A stretch of 64,000 bases of DNA. It comes from Chaenocephalus aceratus (Eukaryota; Chordata; Actinopteri; Perciformes; Channichthyidae). The notes below the pieces were generated by a model. It was not told where the DNA came from. It was given only the letters and a program-made list of their open reading frames with translations, and searched no databases. The translations under genes were made by a program, and so were the position numbers. The DNA lies in contig CM043787.1 in NCBI GenBank assembly GCA_023974075.1, forward strand, positions 32,335,718 to 32,399,717, given 5' to 3'. Positions 1 to 13,262 of this stretch are shown piece after piece; the stretch's first letter is position 1; each line of letters starts with the position of its first letter.

Positions 1-740
1 CATCCAGGTATGGGAGCAGCCTGCTGATGGCATAGATTACCTCTATTGTCAAAATAACTAACTCTGCAGAATTCCTACTTTAGCGTGTTGGACGCAGGGG
101 AAAGTGAGGATTTGGAATAGAGGATTTGGAGGATAAATATATATATATATTTTTAACATGTTGCAGATCTGGATGAATTCTAAACAAGTTAAGGTACAAC
201 TTTTTTGTCTTGCCTCATGAATATCCACCACAACTGTACTATGTAAACCGACATGCAATTTAATGATGTCCCATATTTAGTAGTTTTAATTCAATTTAGA
301 ATTAAATTATATAAAAAATAAAACGTTGAAGTCGGGACATCTTTGTAGTGGTTGGTCTCCCCTGTGCTCTATACAGTTGCAGCAATGTTGCCTATGATAC
401 TGAGCCACTGTCACATGATGGTTGAAAAACACGACTCTCAGGGAAAATGAAGTCATAGCCCATGCACACCGTACATGAACATATGTCTGGAATTTGAAGC
501 TTCAGAAGATTGAAAGTGATCTTATTGAGCTGAGATTGTGAAAATGCTTTTGTCACATATTGTACAAGAGGCTTTAACTCAAGTGAATATTGAGGCAGTT
601 TGTTTAGAGGAAACATAGAGGAAATTCCTCCTGGTAGATTTAATTGAATGGGTAGCCCTTCTTTTCCAACTGTACTTTTGCACAAATGTGGAATTTAAAA
701 TTAGTGTTATGTCTACACTAATTGTATACACGTGTATGGT

Positions 741-763
741 TGTGTGTGTGTGTGTGTGTGTGT
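741..763. repeat. Short TG array
   Basis: About 23 bp of uninterrupted TG. Confidence 0.95.
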
Positions 764-978
764 AAACTATAGATAACCTGGGTCCTATTCTGGGATCAGT
801 GACATATTATCCAAATGGTGCTCCTAGTTTTGTTTTACTGACATTTTACAAAGCACAGGCAAAATGGTTTCTATATCTATACTGAGTTTAGGTACTGGTT
901 GGCAGGTACTGAAAGTATTCCATGACAAATCATATAAAATATTTCGTAGCATTTGAATTGTGGATTTGCAACTATATC

Positions 979-980
<2 letters not shown>

Positions 981-1023
<43 letters not shown>
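981..1023. repeat. TG dinucleotide array
   Basis: About 43 bp of uninterrupted TG. The plus-strand frame of Cys-Val repeats over it is not a gene. Confidence 0.95.
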
Positions 1024-1026
<3 letters not shown>

Positions 1027-2244
1027 GTAGCCATGACCAGCCTCAGCTAGAGAAAAGGCCACTCTTTGACAGAAATGCCACAGGTGGCTGTGAGCTCTCT
1101 GTCTCTGCTCCTTTGATGTCAGTCTGTTTGAATATTTGTATCTGAGAGCTAAACCTCCCGTATTTTTAACGGACAAATAGTGTTGTGACTGCTCACTCGT
1201 GGCCTAATGGAGCAACATTTCTTTTTTCTCTTAACCTCACAGTTTCCGACACCAAACAAAATAATTATAATGGGAAATAGATATTTGAAGTGTGTTTCTA
1301 CAGTATTTGTTTATAAAAATGTGGTGAAACTAATCATTTGAATTTGGGGTTGACTGAAATTGTGTTTAATAAGTCCCAGATTTTCTAATTAGGAATGGGG
1401 ATTGCCTGTTTTATGTTTCCTCCCCGTAGGTTTAATTCACAGCAGGAAAAAAGCTGCTTCATGCAGCTACAATAGGCCGGTTGACACTGAGTCTTATTAC
1501 GCCACAGGGATTACTACATTCATTATAATATAATGTGGGTACTCTCATTATTTGCAATTATAAATTCCTTTTGTTTTTTCCTTCATACAGATAATTGACT
1601 AAAACAACCAATGAATAAAGGATACATTTCCCCATTTATTATTTACCTCATTGTTCCCAATTAACATCAGATTATGAATTCAAAGATTTGTTAATGTCTA
1701 CCCTCTGTAATTGTAAGAGCACTCATTTATTTAGGGACAACAGGAATTAAGTCTAATATCAGATGTTTGACAAAGACTGGTTTAATGAATTACCATCCAT
1801 GTAATATGTGGTTTCTCCAGTAGGCAGGGATTGTTGTGCAGCCTGAATAGCTTCTAATACAAGTTAATGGTGTGTGTATATGTGTGCTAGTGAGTACAGG
1901 AGTGGGTGGATGCAGCAGGAGCACAGTTCAGAACACTGAAATAGTGTGTGTTTAGCGTCATTTGAGAGGCAGGAGTAGTCTTTTAACTCAGAGGTGCTAT
2001 TCATGAAACAGCTTTCCATTCAGCCGGGGTCACCTGGGTCCCCTCTCCCCCATTGTCACCTCCAGCCTCAAGGCTACCACATTCAGACCCGCATGCAACT
2101 CCTGCCTTTATCTGGCTCTTTCTGTTAGCCCTCCAGACTCCCACGTAGCCGACACCGCGCTGTGCTCTGACAACAATGCAGAGGTAGTTGGTACATTTAT
2201 CTGGTCTTATTGATGGTGCTTTGTTGGCCCCAGCAATGGTAGAC

Positions 2245-2405
2245 TGAGGTGCTGTAGCGCAAATTAGTGACAGATCAGTTAAGCGTGACCTAAAAAAAAC
2301 CCTTGGCCTTTAATTGGCAGTGCTGAGGCCGACTAATTGTATAAATCAGCTGGTAATGAGATCTTGGCTTATTGTGAAAAACAAGATAATGTGAGAAAAT
2401 GAACA
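2245..2405. promoter_or_regulatory. Candidate conserved noncoding element
   Basis: Motif-dense, repeat-free block with TTTAATTGG and GACTAATTG homeodomain-type cores, followed by a CAGCTG E-box-like site and GGTAATGAG. Chosen by eye for texture only; no alignment was possible. Confidence 0.28.
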
Positions 2406-3121
2406 TGAATGAGCATACCAGCATTTTCATCCCTTGAACTAGAGGGTGTGATCAGTGAGGGGTTATCTCTCTATTGTCATTACTGATGAAAGTATATGGT
2501 GCCTTAAAGTGTATGCTTGTGTACTGTACTGAGTTTTTTGTTTATTTGCTGGTTCTTTGAAAAATCTCTGAAGTTGAAGCACTTAAACAGACAAGCGGAA
2601 ACTAGCAGAGCATGGCCCGTAATAAATCATTAGCATGCAGTGCTTGAAGAAAGAAAGCAAAATTAAATAAAACAAAAGCTGTTTATTAGAGAAATCCGCC
2701 AACAGATTAATGAGGTTGCAGAGAAGTAGATTTTAAACATTATGTAGGACGGATTCCCATGACAGCTGTGAGGACTGGAGACAGGTCTAACAAAGCTGTT
2801 TTACATTAGCTCAGCTGTGGAGACTCTGACCCTCAGCCAACAGTCACTATGGCCTCAATTCACTTCCTCTTGTTCTCTCTCTATTTGTTCTGATGTAGGT
2901 AAATACAGTTATCTAAGACCAATGTTGATTTGAACTATGTTTGAAAAATACTTGAGTTTTTAAAAAAAATGGAAGAGATTAAATCAGGTTTACATGTCCT
3001 ATTTTTGGTGGTATTTTAATAAAATAGAACACATTTATACAGTAGATATTAATACCAATGTAGAATTCACAGACACACTTTAAAATAGTAAAATGTTGTC
3101 TTCTTTTTGCTTATATTTCAG

Positions 3122-3191
3122 GTTTTTACATGAATTCAAAATAAACCGACCAGTGATCGCTGCAAGCTGGGGATTGAGTCTTTCAGTTCTT
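3122..3191 (+). other. Candidate 5' untranslated exon (possibly of sox6)
   Basis: This 70-nt segment is bounded by a strong pyrimidine tract ending TTTCAG and a consensus GTAAGT donor. One frame stays open across it and its flanks (67 codons), but it resembles no protein I recognise. Spliced to the initiator exon, the sox6 ATG frame meets a stop, TGA at 3175-3177, so it would be untranslated leader and not an N-terminal extension. SOX6 genes have several alternative 5' noncoding exons far upstream (general knowledge), which fits the 24.4-kb gap to the ATG exon. No transcript evidence is available here. It could instead be a chance pair of sites or an exon of another transcript. Confidence 0.5.
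3130..3144 (+). other. Short upstream ORF inside candidate leader exon
   Basis: An ATG followed by three codons and TAA (M-N-S-K-stop) lies entirely within the candidate leader exon. If that exon is used in sox6 mRNA, this uORF would precede the main start and could lower initiation there. The call depends wholly on the exon being real. Confidence 0.35.
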
Positions 3192-5280
3192 GTAAGTATC
3201 AATTTACCTTTTCAGCTGTTTCTGTCTTGTTTCCACATGTCTCCTACACCCCCGCTGTCATTCACCCACACTGAACACCTGCATCAAATGAGGTAGACAA
3301 TTGGATAGGCACACAATGTATGCACAATTACACACTTATGTCAGCACAACGTTTCCGACAGAAGACCTTTTAAACATTAGATCCTTATCCTTAATACTTA
3401 TTTTTCTCGTTTTTTTTGCTTCCAATTTCTTTTGTGGTTTCTCAGGATAACTTTTTTTTTCTTCTTTCGAATGTTATTGCTCATTATTTGATATAATCCA
3501 CTTTCTTGTGTGGGAGTTGCAATTTGAAGGTCAAATCGGGCATTCTAGTATTTAATGGTAGAAATGTGGTGGAGAAAAAAAATTCCTTTTCCTACACTAG
3601 AAAAAGAAAACATGAGAGAAAAGCATTTTAACCTTGAACTACAGTGCTTCTAGGATCGTTCAACTGCACATAAACAACTTTCATGGATCATGGGTTAAAA
3701 CATAATTTCCAATAAAACTCAGCATGTATTTGGGCTTCTTATGTCCTTAACATAATACTAGATAATACTACAAATATATCTACTACATATGTACAGGTAC
3801 TGTATAAAAACGCACTGTTGAGTCACTGCATGGTTGGTTGATTAATATATGTCGGTTAAAAAGAGGTTTGAGTGAAACAATTCAAAGCAATAGTGTTTCT
3901 ATGAAATGCACACTTTGCTAAAAAAATAATAAAGAGTACTACGCAGTCAACTGTGCATCTATAAAAAATATATTACTTAAACAATCTTTGCACAGCCTCT
4001 GCTTGAGCAGGTTTTCTAATAAAAATGTATCTTAGATATTAAGCAAATAAAGGTGAGGAACTTCATTGATATTATTCTTTTATTCCAAATGTCAGTAGGC
4101 GATGTCTTGGGAGTCATATTAATGTGGTTGAGGAGCTCTTCAATAACAGCTGGGAAATGTCTCTGAATTCAAAGTTCATGGCCATTTACCATTGTTTAAT
4201 TATGCCATTTCACACCACACGCTGCCTTCCGCTCTCGTGAACACGCACCTGTCTACCAGAGAGCTCTCTGCTGCACGTTAGTTTCCTTCAGTTCGTTCTG
4301 AATGCATCAAACCATTATGGTCGTACTATGACAGTCAGAAAACATAAATAAAGCATCTAATAAAACAGATATTTATTAAAACCACTGTGTACACTTTTAT
4401 AGTGCTTCGTGTTTATAGTTTTCAATGTTTAATTATTGTCTGCATCGTTGTGGACATACTCACGCCGCAAGTAAACATATAACGTCTGGAGTAGCTACTT
4501 GATGAGCTATATGCCTTTTTTAAAAATAAAGAAAACAAAACTCTTACACGATATACATGATTTATTTCTGTTGGACAGGTACGTCTACTACCCCCTGCCG
4601 GTCCCGCTTAAAACGCTGCTCCACAGGTAGCTAAAATAATTCCCCTGATGTTTTGATAATACATGATACTAAAGCTTTAATTATTATATTATGAAGTCAA
4701 TGTCATAAGGTTAGTATTTGCTGTAAAAGAAAATACCGGAGAAAGCCGTATGGCCAGAATTAATTTCATCCTGTTCTCCTGACACAATAATTTGGATCCT
4801 CATACAAACCGAGATCTACATCCATTGACATACAGGTTTCATTAAGCTCAAAGCAGGAAGTAATTTAGTTTGCGTCTAGAGCGCTTATAAAAGACATTTA
4901 ATTACATGCTCGCAATCTCATTTAGAAACACCTGAGGACATGTTAGACTAACTGAAGAGGCCATACAGTCTTTGTTAGCATGTGCCACTTATCTAATAAG
5001 CAACAGCCTTGCGGTCTCACAGCTCTCAGCCCACTATCGGTATGGTATTGAGCACCACTCAAGGGAAGGATGCCAGGGTAGCCACGATGTCAGAAATTAA
5101 ATAAACATCACTTCACTATATAATGAAAATGAACAACCTTTGAATGGTTATCCGTCATTCATTATTTATCAAATGGACCTCTTCAGCCCACTGACCCAGC
5201 AGTGATTATGGTCAATATGTTGCTGAACAGAGACCGCTTGACAAAGACCGCCTAACAAATATTTTAATTTCATCACTCTC

Positions 5281-5425
5281 GATTACTTCAGAGGATCCCA
5301 GTGCAAATTTGAAATCTAATTGTTGCAAATGCCATTACCTGGCAATAATGTGGAAAACCCGCCTGAACTTTAATCATCTTCCTAAACCCATTTGATTAAT
5401 ATGCTGTATTACTCATGAGTGACCA
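5281..5425. promoter_or_regulatory. Candidate conserved noncoding element
   Basis: Repeat-free block with CTAATTGTTG (also SOX-like), GATTAAT and TTTAATCAT motifs. Selected by composition alone. Confidence 0.27.
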
Positions 5426-6649
5426 CATTTTGAATTGCTTAAATGAAAATATCCTTTAAGAGTTGCCAAATCGATGTGGTGGTTTGTTGTCTGGATTCTT
5501 TACATATGTTAATTAGGTATGGTTTGTATTTAATCACATGAAAGTGATATACGTTTATAATTATTTAAAGGTTTGATTGGGCCTTATTTTTATTATCAAA
5601 ATAGTGAAAACCTAATATGGTTTTGGCTGCTGTCCTGCTTTTAAAGGTATGTTCCCTTGTACTGTAGGACAGAGTTTCACCTAGTAGCTTTATACGGCAG
5701 AAAATAGGACCGAAGAACACGCCATTAATCTTCTTGCTACCCCAGCTGTGGAAAGTAATGCATAACTAAAAGTCCGGTAAAATGAATTAATGATTTCAAC
5801 CATGAACTTTTCTCCCAAAACGCCATGAATCGTCTGCAACTGATAATGCACCACGACCCTGAAGTGTGAAATCCCTGTTGCGTTGAGAGTAGCCAGTTAA
5901 TTGATTCGCAAATTATTTAAAGTTTGTGGTGCCCAGGGGAGTGCTACACTCTAATGACGAGTTGAAAAACTCTTCCCAGGCTGGCCGTTGTTTAATTGTA
6001 AGCTTACAAATCTAGTTTAAGCCCAAAGAAGACAAATGGTGTTCAGAAATATCTTTTTGTGGGTTAGCGGTGTATGCTCTTTAAATTGGATGTATTTTAT
6101 CCTTAATGAGATCAAATGTTATTTTCATTCAATACAATAAAAAGGATAATCTATTCTTAATACGGACAAAACATATTGTATTTTTATATATAGACGAAAT
6201 GCCCTTGTTTCTTGCATTGTGTCATTTGTCCTGTCAATTTGATGCTCAGAAAATTAGGCCATTCGAGATTGACTGGCAAAGACAGGGTGAAATAACTCTG
6301 TTACCTACATTTATCAAACAGGCTGTCACTATTTGTGGCACGTGTGCAACTAAAAAGAAAAGCTGAATATATGTATGAGTAAAAACCAAGTGCATAATGT
6401 TTTGTTAGGTAAGACAGAGATCAAGCAATAGCAGGTCATTCTGTGCCGATCGGGCTCATCTGGTAGTACACACACGGTACGTTCCATTGCTTTTTAGTCA
6501 AATTTGTTTGATCTCTGTGTTAATATCAAGAAGCCTCTAATCTCGACCCATTAGCAACTGCTGTCATTCAGACACACGTTGTCGGCCTGATTTAAATAAA
6601 ATGAAATGAAGATAGTTGTTTCTGGTCCCTTGGCTTCACTCATTGCCAT

Positions 6650-6845
6650 AAACATATGCTCTGTGCCCTGCTTCTTTCCATCTTATTTATGACTTTAATT
6701 TGTTGTGTGGGCTGCGCAAGAAATCAAATTTAATCCAATCCTCCCAGGGACCCTGTCATATAATAACATGGTAATTTCTGTGTATCCTTTTGAAAAATGA
6801 GGAAATTAATTCTTCCTGACATGTTCTAATTATTCCAGTGTGAAC
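6650..6845. promoter_or_regulatory. Candidate conserved noncoding element
   Basis: Repeat-free block with TTTAATTTG, AAATTTAATCC, GAAATTAATTC and TCTAATTATT. The density of TAAT cores over about 200 bp is the only basis. Confidence 0.27.
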
Positions 6846-7879
6846 GGGCGGATGGGCTCCCCTCCTTCCTCCTATCCCCCCGGCCCCCTAAGTGTCAGTT
6901 GCCGACGGGTGGCGAGGTGCTAATGCTGACCAGCAGCGCGTTTAATTTGAAACATGAGCAGACACCTTTCAACACACCTTCCTAATGTTGGAGTGGCTCA
7001 CACAAATTAATTCACTACTCATCTGGCAGCTCTGACTGAGGTGTGTGTGTGCGCATGCAAGCACTTGTGTATGTATGCCGGTGTGTAGGTACGTAAGGGG
7101 TTGGGGAGGAGGGGATCAATGGGACACTATTGCCATTAGTAAAGGTAACATAAGGTGTGTGTGTGTGAGTGTACTACACTGTAGGTGTAAATTCCAATAT
7201 ATCAGTGTGTGTGGACACGTGCTGGACCAGGTATCACCATTTTTCATGTGACTGGGTGTTGAGTTGGCGTAAAGCTGTCTGCTGGGATGTTGGGATTGCT
7301 TGGACAGCTTTTTTCTGCCCTCTCTGGATCTCCCTCCTCTAGAACCACCAGTACCTTTTCACACATTGCATAGCTCCACGGAGAGCCCCGAAAGGCTTAT
7401 TTAATTAGACTGTCATCACAGTTTTTAGCTTATCACTTCCATTTGCCTGGGGACACTACTGGAAGAGACTTTGTGGAACAAAGATCTAATGTTTAATGAA
7501 AAGAGTTAAAAACTTGAAAAATATAACTAAATGTGATTTGTTGTTTTTATGATGAATCCCTACCAGATCATTATAATAATATATTTTCAGTATATTAATA
7601 CATTCATAATTTCATTGAAAATAATGGCCTGGTATGATGGTCTGTAAATGCATTAGTAATTAACACAGTGAAAATATAACTGTGGTTGTACTATTGCCAA
7701 GACTTCGCTCTTCTAAAGCCACAGGTCTGTATACATTTAGGCTTCTGAGGTAAGAAATATGTTTCCACTCACACTATGTATAGTCTCTAAGCAGCTTAGA
7801 CAGGAGGAGAAAAGATAAACAAACAAAATTGACTGAACTTTGGAGTTGGGTTAAAACCCATATAACTGCAATTGATTTG

Positions 7880-7907
7880 GTGTGTGTGTGTGTGTGTGTC
7901 TGTGTGA
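7880..7907. repeat. TG array with one interruption
   Basis: About 28 bp of TG broken by one TC step. Confidence 0.9.
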
Positions 7908-10900
7908 GAGGGATCATAGTTGTGGTGTCATGGTTGAGGAGAAGAGAGCATGGCTTTGTGAACAGTGGGTGGGTCCCCCCATGACTCAGAAGAGGGGAGA
8001 GGCGTCAACATGGCCGCCCGGCCCACAGGGAGTAAATTGCCCCCCCACCCCCTCACACCCTGCAGGGTTAATCACTGCCATTTTGGATCCATGCAGAGGG
8101 AGCAAATGCACTCTCCATCACTGTGGAAGAACTGAGCCACCAGTTTGGCTGCGACTCTGTGGGTAGATCTGCTTCATAAGCTTGTTTCCAGTGGTACAAT
8201 AGAGTGTTTTGAGCCCTGTTTTACTCTTCTTAAGAACGTTTGAGTTCCTGGATCAGTGCAGGCTCTTGCTCTCTGTAGCCTCTTTGGATATTGCTACTTT
8301 TTCTCATATGGGTTTTGTTAAGGGATATAAAATGTAACCTGGGATGTAGTTACGGGTAGGTAGCTAACTTCTGTGTCTCGCTGTGCGCTGCGCACTACGT
8401 GAGCCTGTTAATGACTGAAGGCTGAGAGTGCCTTCTCGTGCCAAGACCCACATGGCTGCTGGCGGTGCATTAAATCAGCAGTCAATTTGACTGGAAGTTT
8501 GAAATCTGGGCTAGGTTAAGGGGATGTGCTGAAGCCGTGTTAATAGCTAGCTTGTTGTCCATATGGTACTGCTTTAATAGAGCACATTTGTTGCAGATGG
8601 TGGGATACTTGGTTAGGCAGACGCAGCTTTTGGCAGAGGCTCATTCTTCGAAAGGGCTGCTGTGCTGCTCAGACTGGTCCAGGCCAACTCAGTGATGTCA
8701 ATCCTCCCTGCTTCTCCTTCACCAAAAAGCCTGCCCTTGAATTGTGGCCTAGTCTTCATTTAAAGACATTCTCGTTTTTCGCCTTCGGAGAAGAGCAAAT
8801 ACAATGTGGCTCAGTCACTTTTTCCTGAGTCGAGTAATTTGCTCTCCAAACCGCACCTTTGCTTCCATAGGCGAAGTTCAGTTGTTTTTGACCACAATGG
8901 GACCGTAGACAGCAGGCACAGCTGAGGAAACACACGCAGAGCAAAGAACAAGGGTTGTGGAATATGACCAAAGATAAAGATAGAAACTGAGCAAAGTCCA
9001 ATCTATTTCCTTTTCACTGCTGCTACTGTTTCAGTAGTACTGTTGCCCTGGGATTCAGGTGCAAGTAAAAAAACAGATTATTATAAGTTAAAAAGAGAGC
9101 TTTGTTAATCCTGTCACATATGAGTTTATGCATTAAAACTCAGTACTGATTAATTGTTCTTCCTAATTTCTGATTTGCACTATGTAAATGTGTGCTAGAA
9201 TTTGAATGCATTAACTGTAAAATCTAAGCGTATTCACATTTGTGGGATTGGAATATTGTTGTAGCTTGTGTGCCTGCCTTAGAGTATGTGTGCTTTTTGC
9301 ACTCAGTGAAGTGAGGAGACACGCTTGATCTGCTCTGCACTGTTTGACGGTTGTTTTCTCACGTTGTCACTGGCTTGGTGTGCTGTGGCTTGGTGATGGT
9401 ATTATGTGCTCCGGGACCAGTTGAGTTGAGAAAAGAGCTGCAGCGCCCCTAACCATGCCACTCCCGCCTCCCCAGACACCTTATTGTGAGAAAAGTCTCG
9501 GCTGAGCCCTCTGGGCCTGGTGGATCCACTGCCTTGCTAAGTGCTGGCCAGACTGAAAGACACAGTGTCCTTGGGCCCAGCTCATTCTTTCCATTCTCTC
9601 AGATGCTTTGTCTCATAAGCCATGAGAGCAAAAGGAGAAAAATGCCAAATTACATCAGCGTCACAAACACTTAAGGTGTCATGGTCTGAGATGCACTATG
9701 TTGTTACGTTTTTTGGAATAATATTTATGAGTGAGTTTAATTAGTTTGTAATTAGAGTATTGTTCTCTCCGATGGGTTAAAAAGCAGGGATTTTGACAGA
9801 CAGACATATTTTCTTTTTCTTGTATTGTTAAATTGATATTGTATGTACTGTATCCAGGAAGGATTGTGGAGGATGATACATTATAATGCTGGAAATATTT
9901 CAGCAAGATATCCTTGCCATATTTCAGTGGCTGAGTATCTTTATAGTTGTGAGATCTGAGACATTTTAACCAACGATAAAAGTTCCATTCACAAACGCTC
10001 TCTGGAATGGCTGTTAATTTTTTTTTTTTATCACATAAAGAACATGGATGTCCAAAATCAATTTCCAACTGATCTTAACACAATTAAAGTGTACATTATA
10101 TAGCCATATAACACAGGCTAATGGAAACCTCATAAGTCATTATTAGCCATGTGTCTTCAGCATTTTGTGGGTAGGGCTTCTGAACGACCCCTACAAGTGG
10201 TGACATCATGACCACATCCTTTTGCCTCATTGACGCTGAGAGTCCCAGCTTGGGTCCCTTGCGGCCGGGCTCCCAGAAGCCACAGCACCCTCGCCACACA
10301 TGGGCTGCAGCTGGACCACCGATAGCTAGTCTGAATAAGCTGCTGTGAGATCTGTGGTTACAGTGCTGGATGTACATGTATCTGCACACAGCCGTGGAAA
10401 AATACTGTATGGAGATCAGTAGGCAGAGTTTATTTGATGCAAACATATCATCAGGCCCTCAGTGCAAACCGATGTTGTATGCAAATCCACTCCCTCGATG
10501 GAAAGAGGTATAATTAATGATGTCAGTTCATAAAAAGAGAAGATGGGTTCGTAGCCATATTTTCTGCTTTAATTAAAGACATGCCTTATTATAGGAGAGA
10601 TGTATGCTCTGTGTGTTTTTCTTTCTTTCTCTCTTTCTTGCTTATCCCCCTTCCTCCCTTCTTTCCTCCTTCTTGATTATAACTTGTTCAATAGTGTAAA
10701 TGGTTCTCTGTGATTTTTCCTGCCAGAACCCCACACGCTGACATGGAGGGCTTTCTTCGTAGCAGCTTTTTACTGAGGTTAGTTTCATTTCTGTTGTTGC
10801 CATTTAGGATCACAGGTCGGGCACGGGTGGTAGCACGCTGACACATTGTTAGCTTTAGACTTTGTACTGTGTGTTAGTGCACATGTTTGTGTGCACACGT

Positions 10901-11419
10901 GTCTGTATATTTGAACAATGTCTAACATGGATTCTAACATATTTACCCAAGCTGTGTCTGATGATTGTGTCCATGTAGTGGGTGGCTGACTGGCATGCTT
11001 CCCCTGATAGCCTCCAGTTAGACTGAAAGCACACATCAACAACTTAAGGGACAGATGAGCCTTTTTTCCCTTCCTCTCCCTTTAATGGCTTAAAAGACCT
11101 GCAGATCAGGCATTCTGGGTCTTTACACTGCATGCTTTTGTCTGACCCCTTCCCCATCTGCCCTCCCTTACTAACCGCCCTAATCAGCGATGTTGGGGTG
11201 AGGCAGTGTGCTGGCACATCTGTCTTGTGATGCACTGTTGTTTCCTGTTGTGTTCTGTGTTTGCATTCATCCTACCATAAAGATTTACATTTTTGTCTTT
11301 ACCCTTCCTGTGATTCTAATTAAAAATGTGTGCTGTCATTACACACAGAGGAAGTAAATAAGAGTGTGTATTTACCATTGGCTCCTTTCCTAGTCAACCA
11401 CCTTCTCTAGGCTCCAGTG

Positions 11420-11570
11420 TTGCTCCCTAATTAGGGTTGGCTCATTAGAAGCCACAGCAGCAGCATCTGCCTTTCAAAGCTGCTGTCAGCCAAACTTTGC
11501 TAAAGCTAATGAATCCGCTTTGATTTCTTTTTCAAAAGGTCACTTATTTGATTAAATTAACAGCATTTTT
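11420..11570. promoter_or_regulatory. Candidate conserved noncoding element with 12-bp palindrome
   Basis: Contains the perfect palindrome CCCTAATTAGGG at 11425-11436, a homeodomain-type core, then CTCATTAG, CTAATGAATC, and an AAAGGTCA nuclear-receptor-like half site. Conservation is inferred, not shown. Confidence 0.33.
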
Positions 11571-13196
11571 TCTCTCTTAGAACTGCTGGGGGGCATTTTA
11601 AAAAGAAAGGACGATTTGATACCATTACTCTCGCTAGTCGAAATGTCCTTCAGGAATTCAATAAGAAATTCTGTTCTGCATTTAAATGTATGTTCTTTTT
11701 GTTTAGAATTAAATCATTTAAATGTGACTTAAAGTGAGATTGAGACGCATATTTATAAAGTTCAGAAAACACAGGTTGAGCCCTAATTTGTGACAGAAAT
11801 CCCGTTGAAAATATAAATGAACTTTGATTTTTGAACACATTGAAATTATCACATAAAAAATACGAATGTACTTTACATTCATAACTTCCTGTTTGGTTAA
11901 GTAAATTAATAACATAGGCAATGTAGAATTTTACATTATCTTTTTATCTTTCATGTGTTGGCACCAATTTATTTGGATTGGTTAATCTGCTATGATTTGA
12001 CAGAAGTTATTCAGGCTTACTGCATGATACATTTTGAGAGAGCGCTGCCTATGCTCATTCTTTTTTTTGTATTTGAAAAAAGTGGATGGCAGCATTTAAT
12101 TCTAATCACCTGTCGCAACCAGCTTAAAATGTGCTGTAAACTATATAATGCATTGGATGAGGTCTGACAGAAGCATATCTCAAATCCACAAGGAATTATG
12201 CATCCAATTCAATGATCGACAAAAAACAGAGAACAAAAAGAAACATGACCTTTGACCTTGGCAACAATTTCCTTTTGTTCTCATAGTTGTGAGGAAACAC
12301 TGATTATTCTAAGTAAACACATTATTGCTCTGCTAATCCACATCCTTCTGTCAATGTCTGTTTTAATTAAAGAAGAAGCGCCAGTATAAAGATATCACGC
12401 ACACCGGCTGGAGATTGGAGGCCTTAACAATCAGGCCAAGATTAAAGGCAGGCTTTGCTTCAGGGTTAGCCCTTTTGCTTGGATAAGACTTGTGTTCTGG
12501 AGTGGGCTGTGGATTGGGGGTAGGGGTGAAAGGGGAGAAAAGGATAGAAACAGGGGTGGATGGATGTGGCAGTTAAGACATTCCTCCTGTGAAGAATCCC
12601 AGTATCTTTTCCCAAGCAACTGAATTAGGTCAAAGGGGGCTTTCTGAACATGCTCATACATTTCTGCTACAATGTGCAGATGTTGTTGACTTTTTATACT
12701 GTATGCCATATCTCAGTAGCACACCGGATGAGCCTTTCATTATTGTAATGAGTCATGAGTTTGGATTTGAGTCATACATACACTGACTTTTAATAGCTGT
12801 AAAACTGACATTACCTGGCCATCTTGAAAAATACATTAAACCCTTGAAGGGTGGCAAAGAAAAGTTTAAACTCCATATGTTACGTACAAGTCAAAGCCTT
12901 TGTACTGTTTCATTACCAGGACAGTCTGTTTAAAAATCCCAGCATTTCTGAAACTATGCAAAAGTTCTCTGAAGTACATTATGTGCAGTGTTTTTAATAG
13001 ACAACTATTCTGCTTGTGTTATTGTAAGCCCTTCAGTTTTTCCCTTTGTTGAAAAGATGATGTGCTTTCATATAAGATCAATTTTTTATTTGTTTATGGA
13101 AGACGTTTAACAGGTTTTTGTTTGTGTATTCAAAGAGACTGAGAACATAAGAGAGAGAAAGTGGATGGAAGGGAGACATAATACAAAGATGTGAAC

Positions 13197-13200
<4 letters not shown>

Positions 13201-13232
<32 letters not shown>

Positions 13233-13262
13233 GCAGAGAGAGAGAGAGGGGAGAGAGGGAGA
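13201..13262. repeat. GA-rich microsatellite
   Basis: A 29-bp AG run followed by an imperfect AG/GGA purine tract. Purine-only strands of this type can form triplex (H-DNA). Confidence 0.95.

Larger units (their letters stand above)
1..3121. other. Noncoding DNA upstream of the candidate leader exon
   Basis: No coding exon or RNA gene recognised. It holds a short AT run near 139-151, two TG arrays (741-763 and 981-1023), and a candidate conserved element near 2245-2405. The 97- and 99-residue minus-strand frames at 392-685 and 877-1176 have no recognisable motifs; the second is partly translated CA/TG repeat. Confidence 0.6.

Noticed and set aside
9679..10068. 129-codon minus-strand open frame, the longest not caused by a repeat
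   Set aside because: AT-rich, no recognisable domain, no splice or start context; fits a chance frame in 64 kb.
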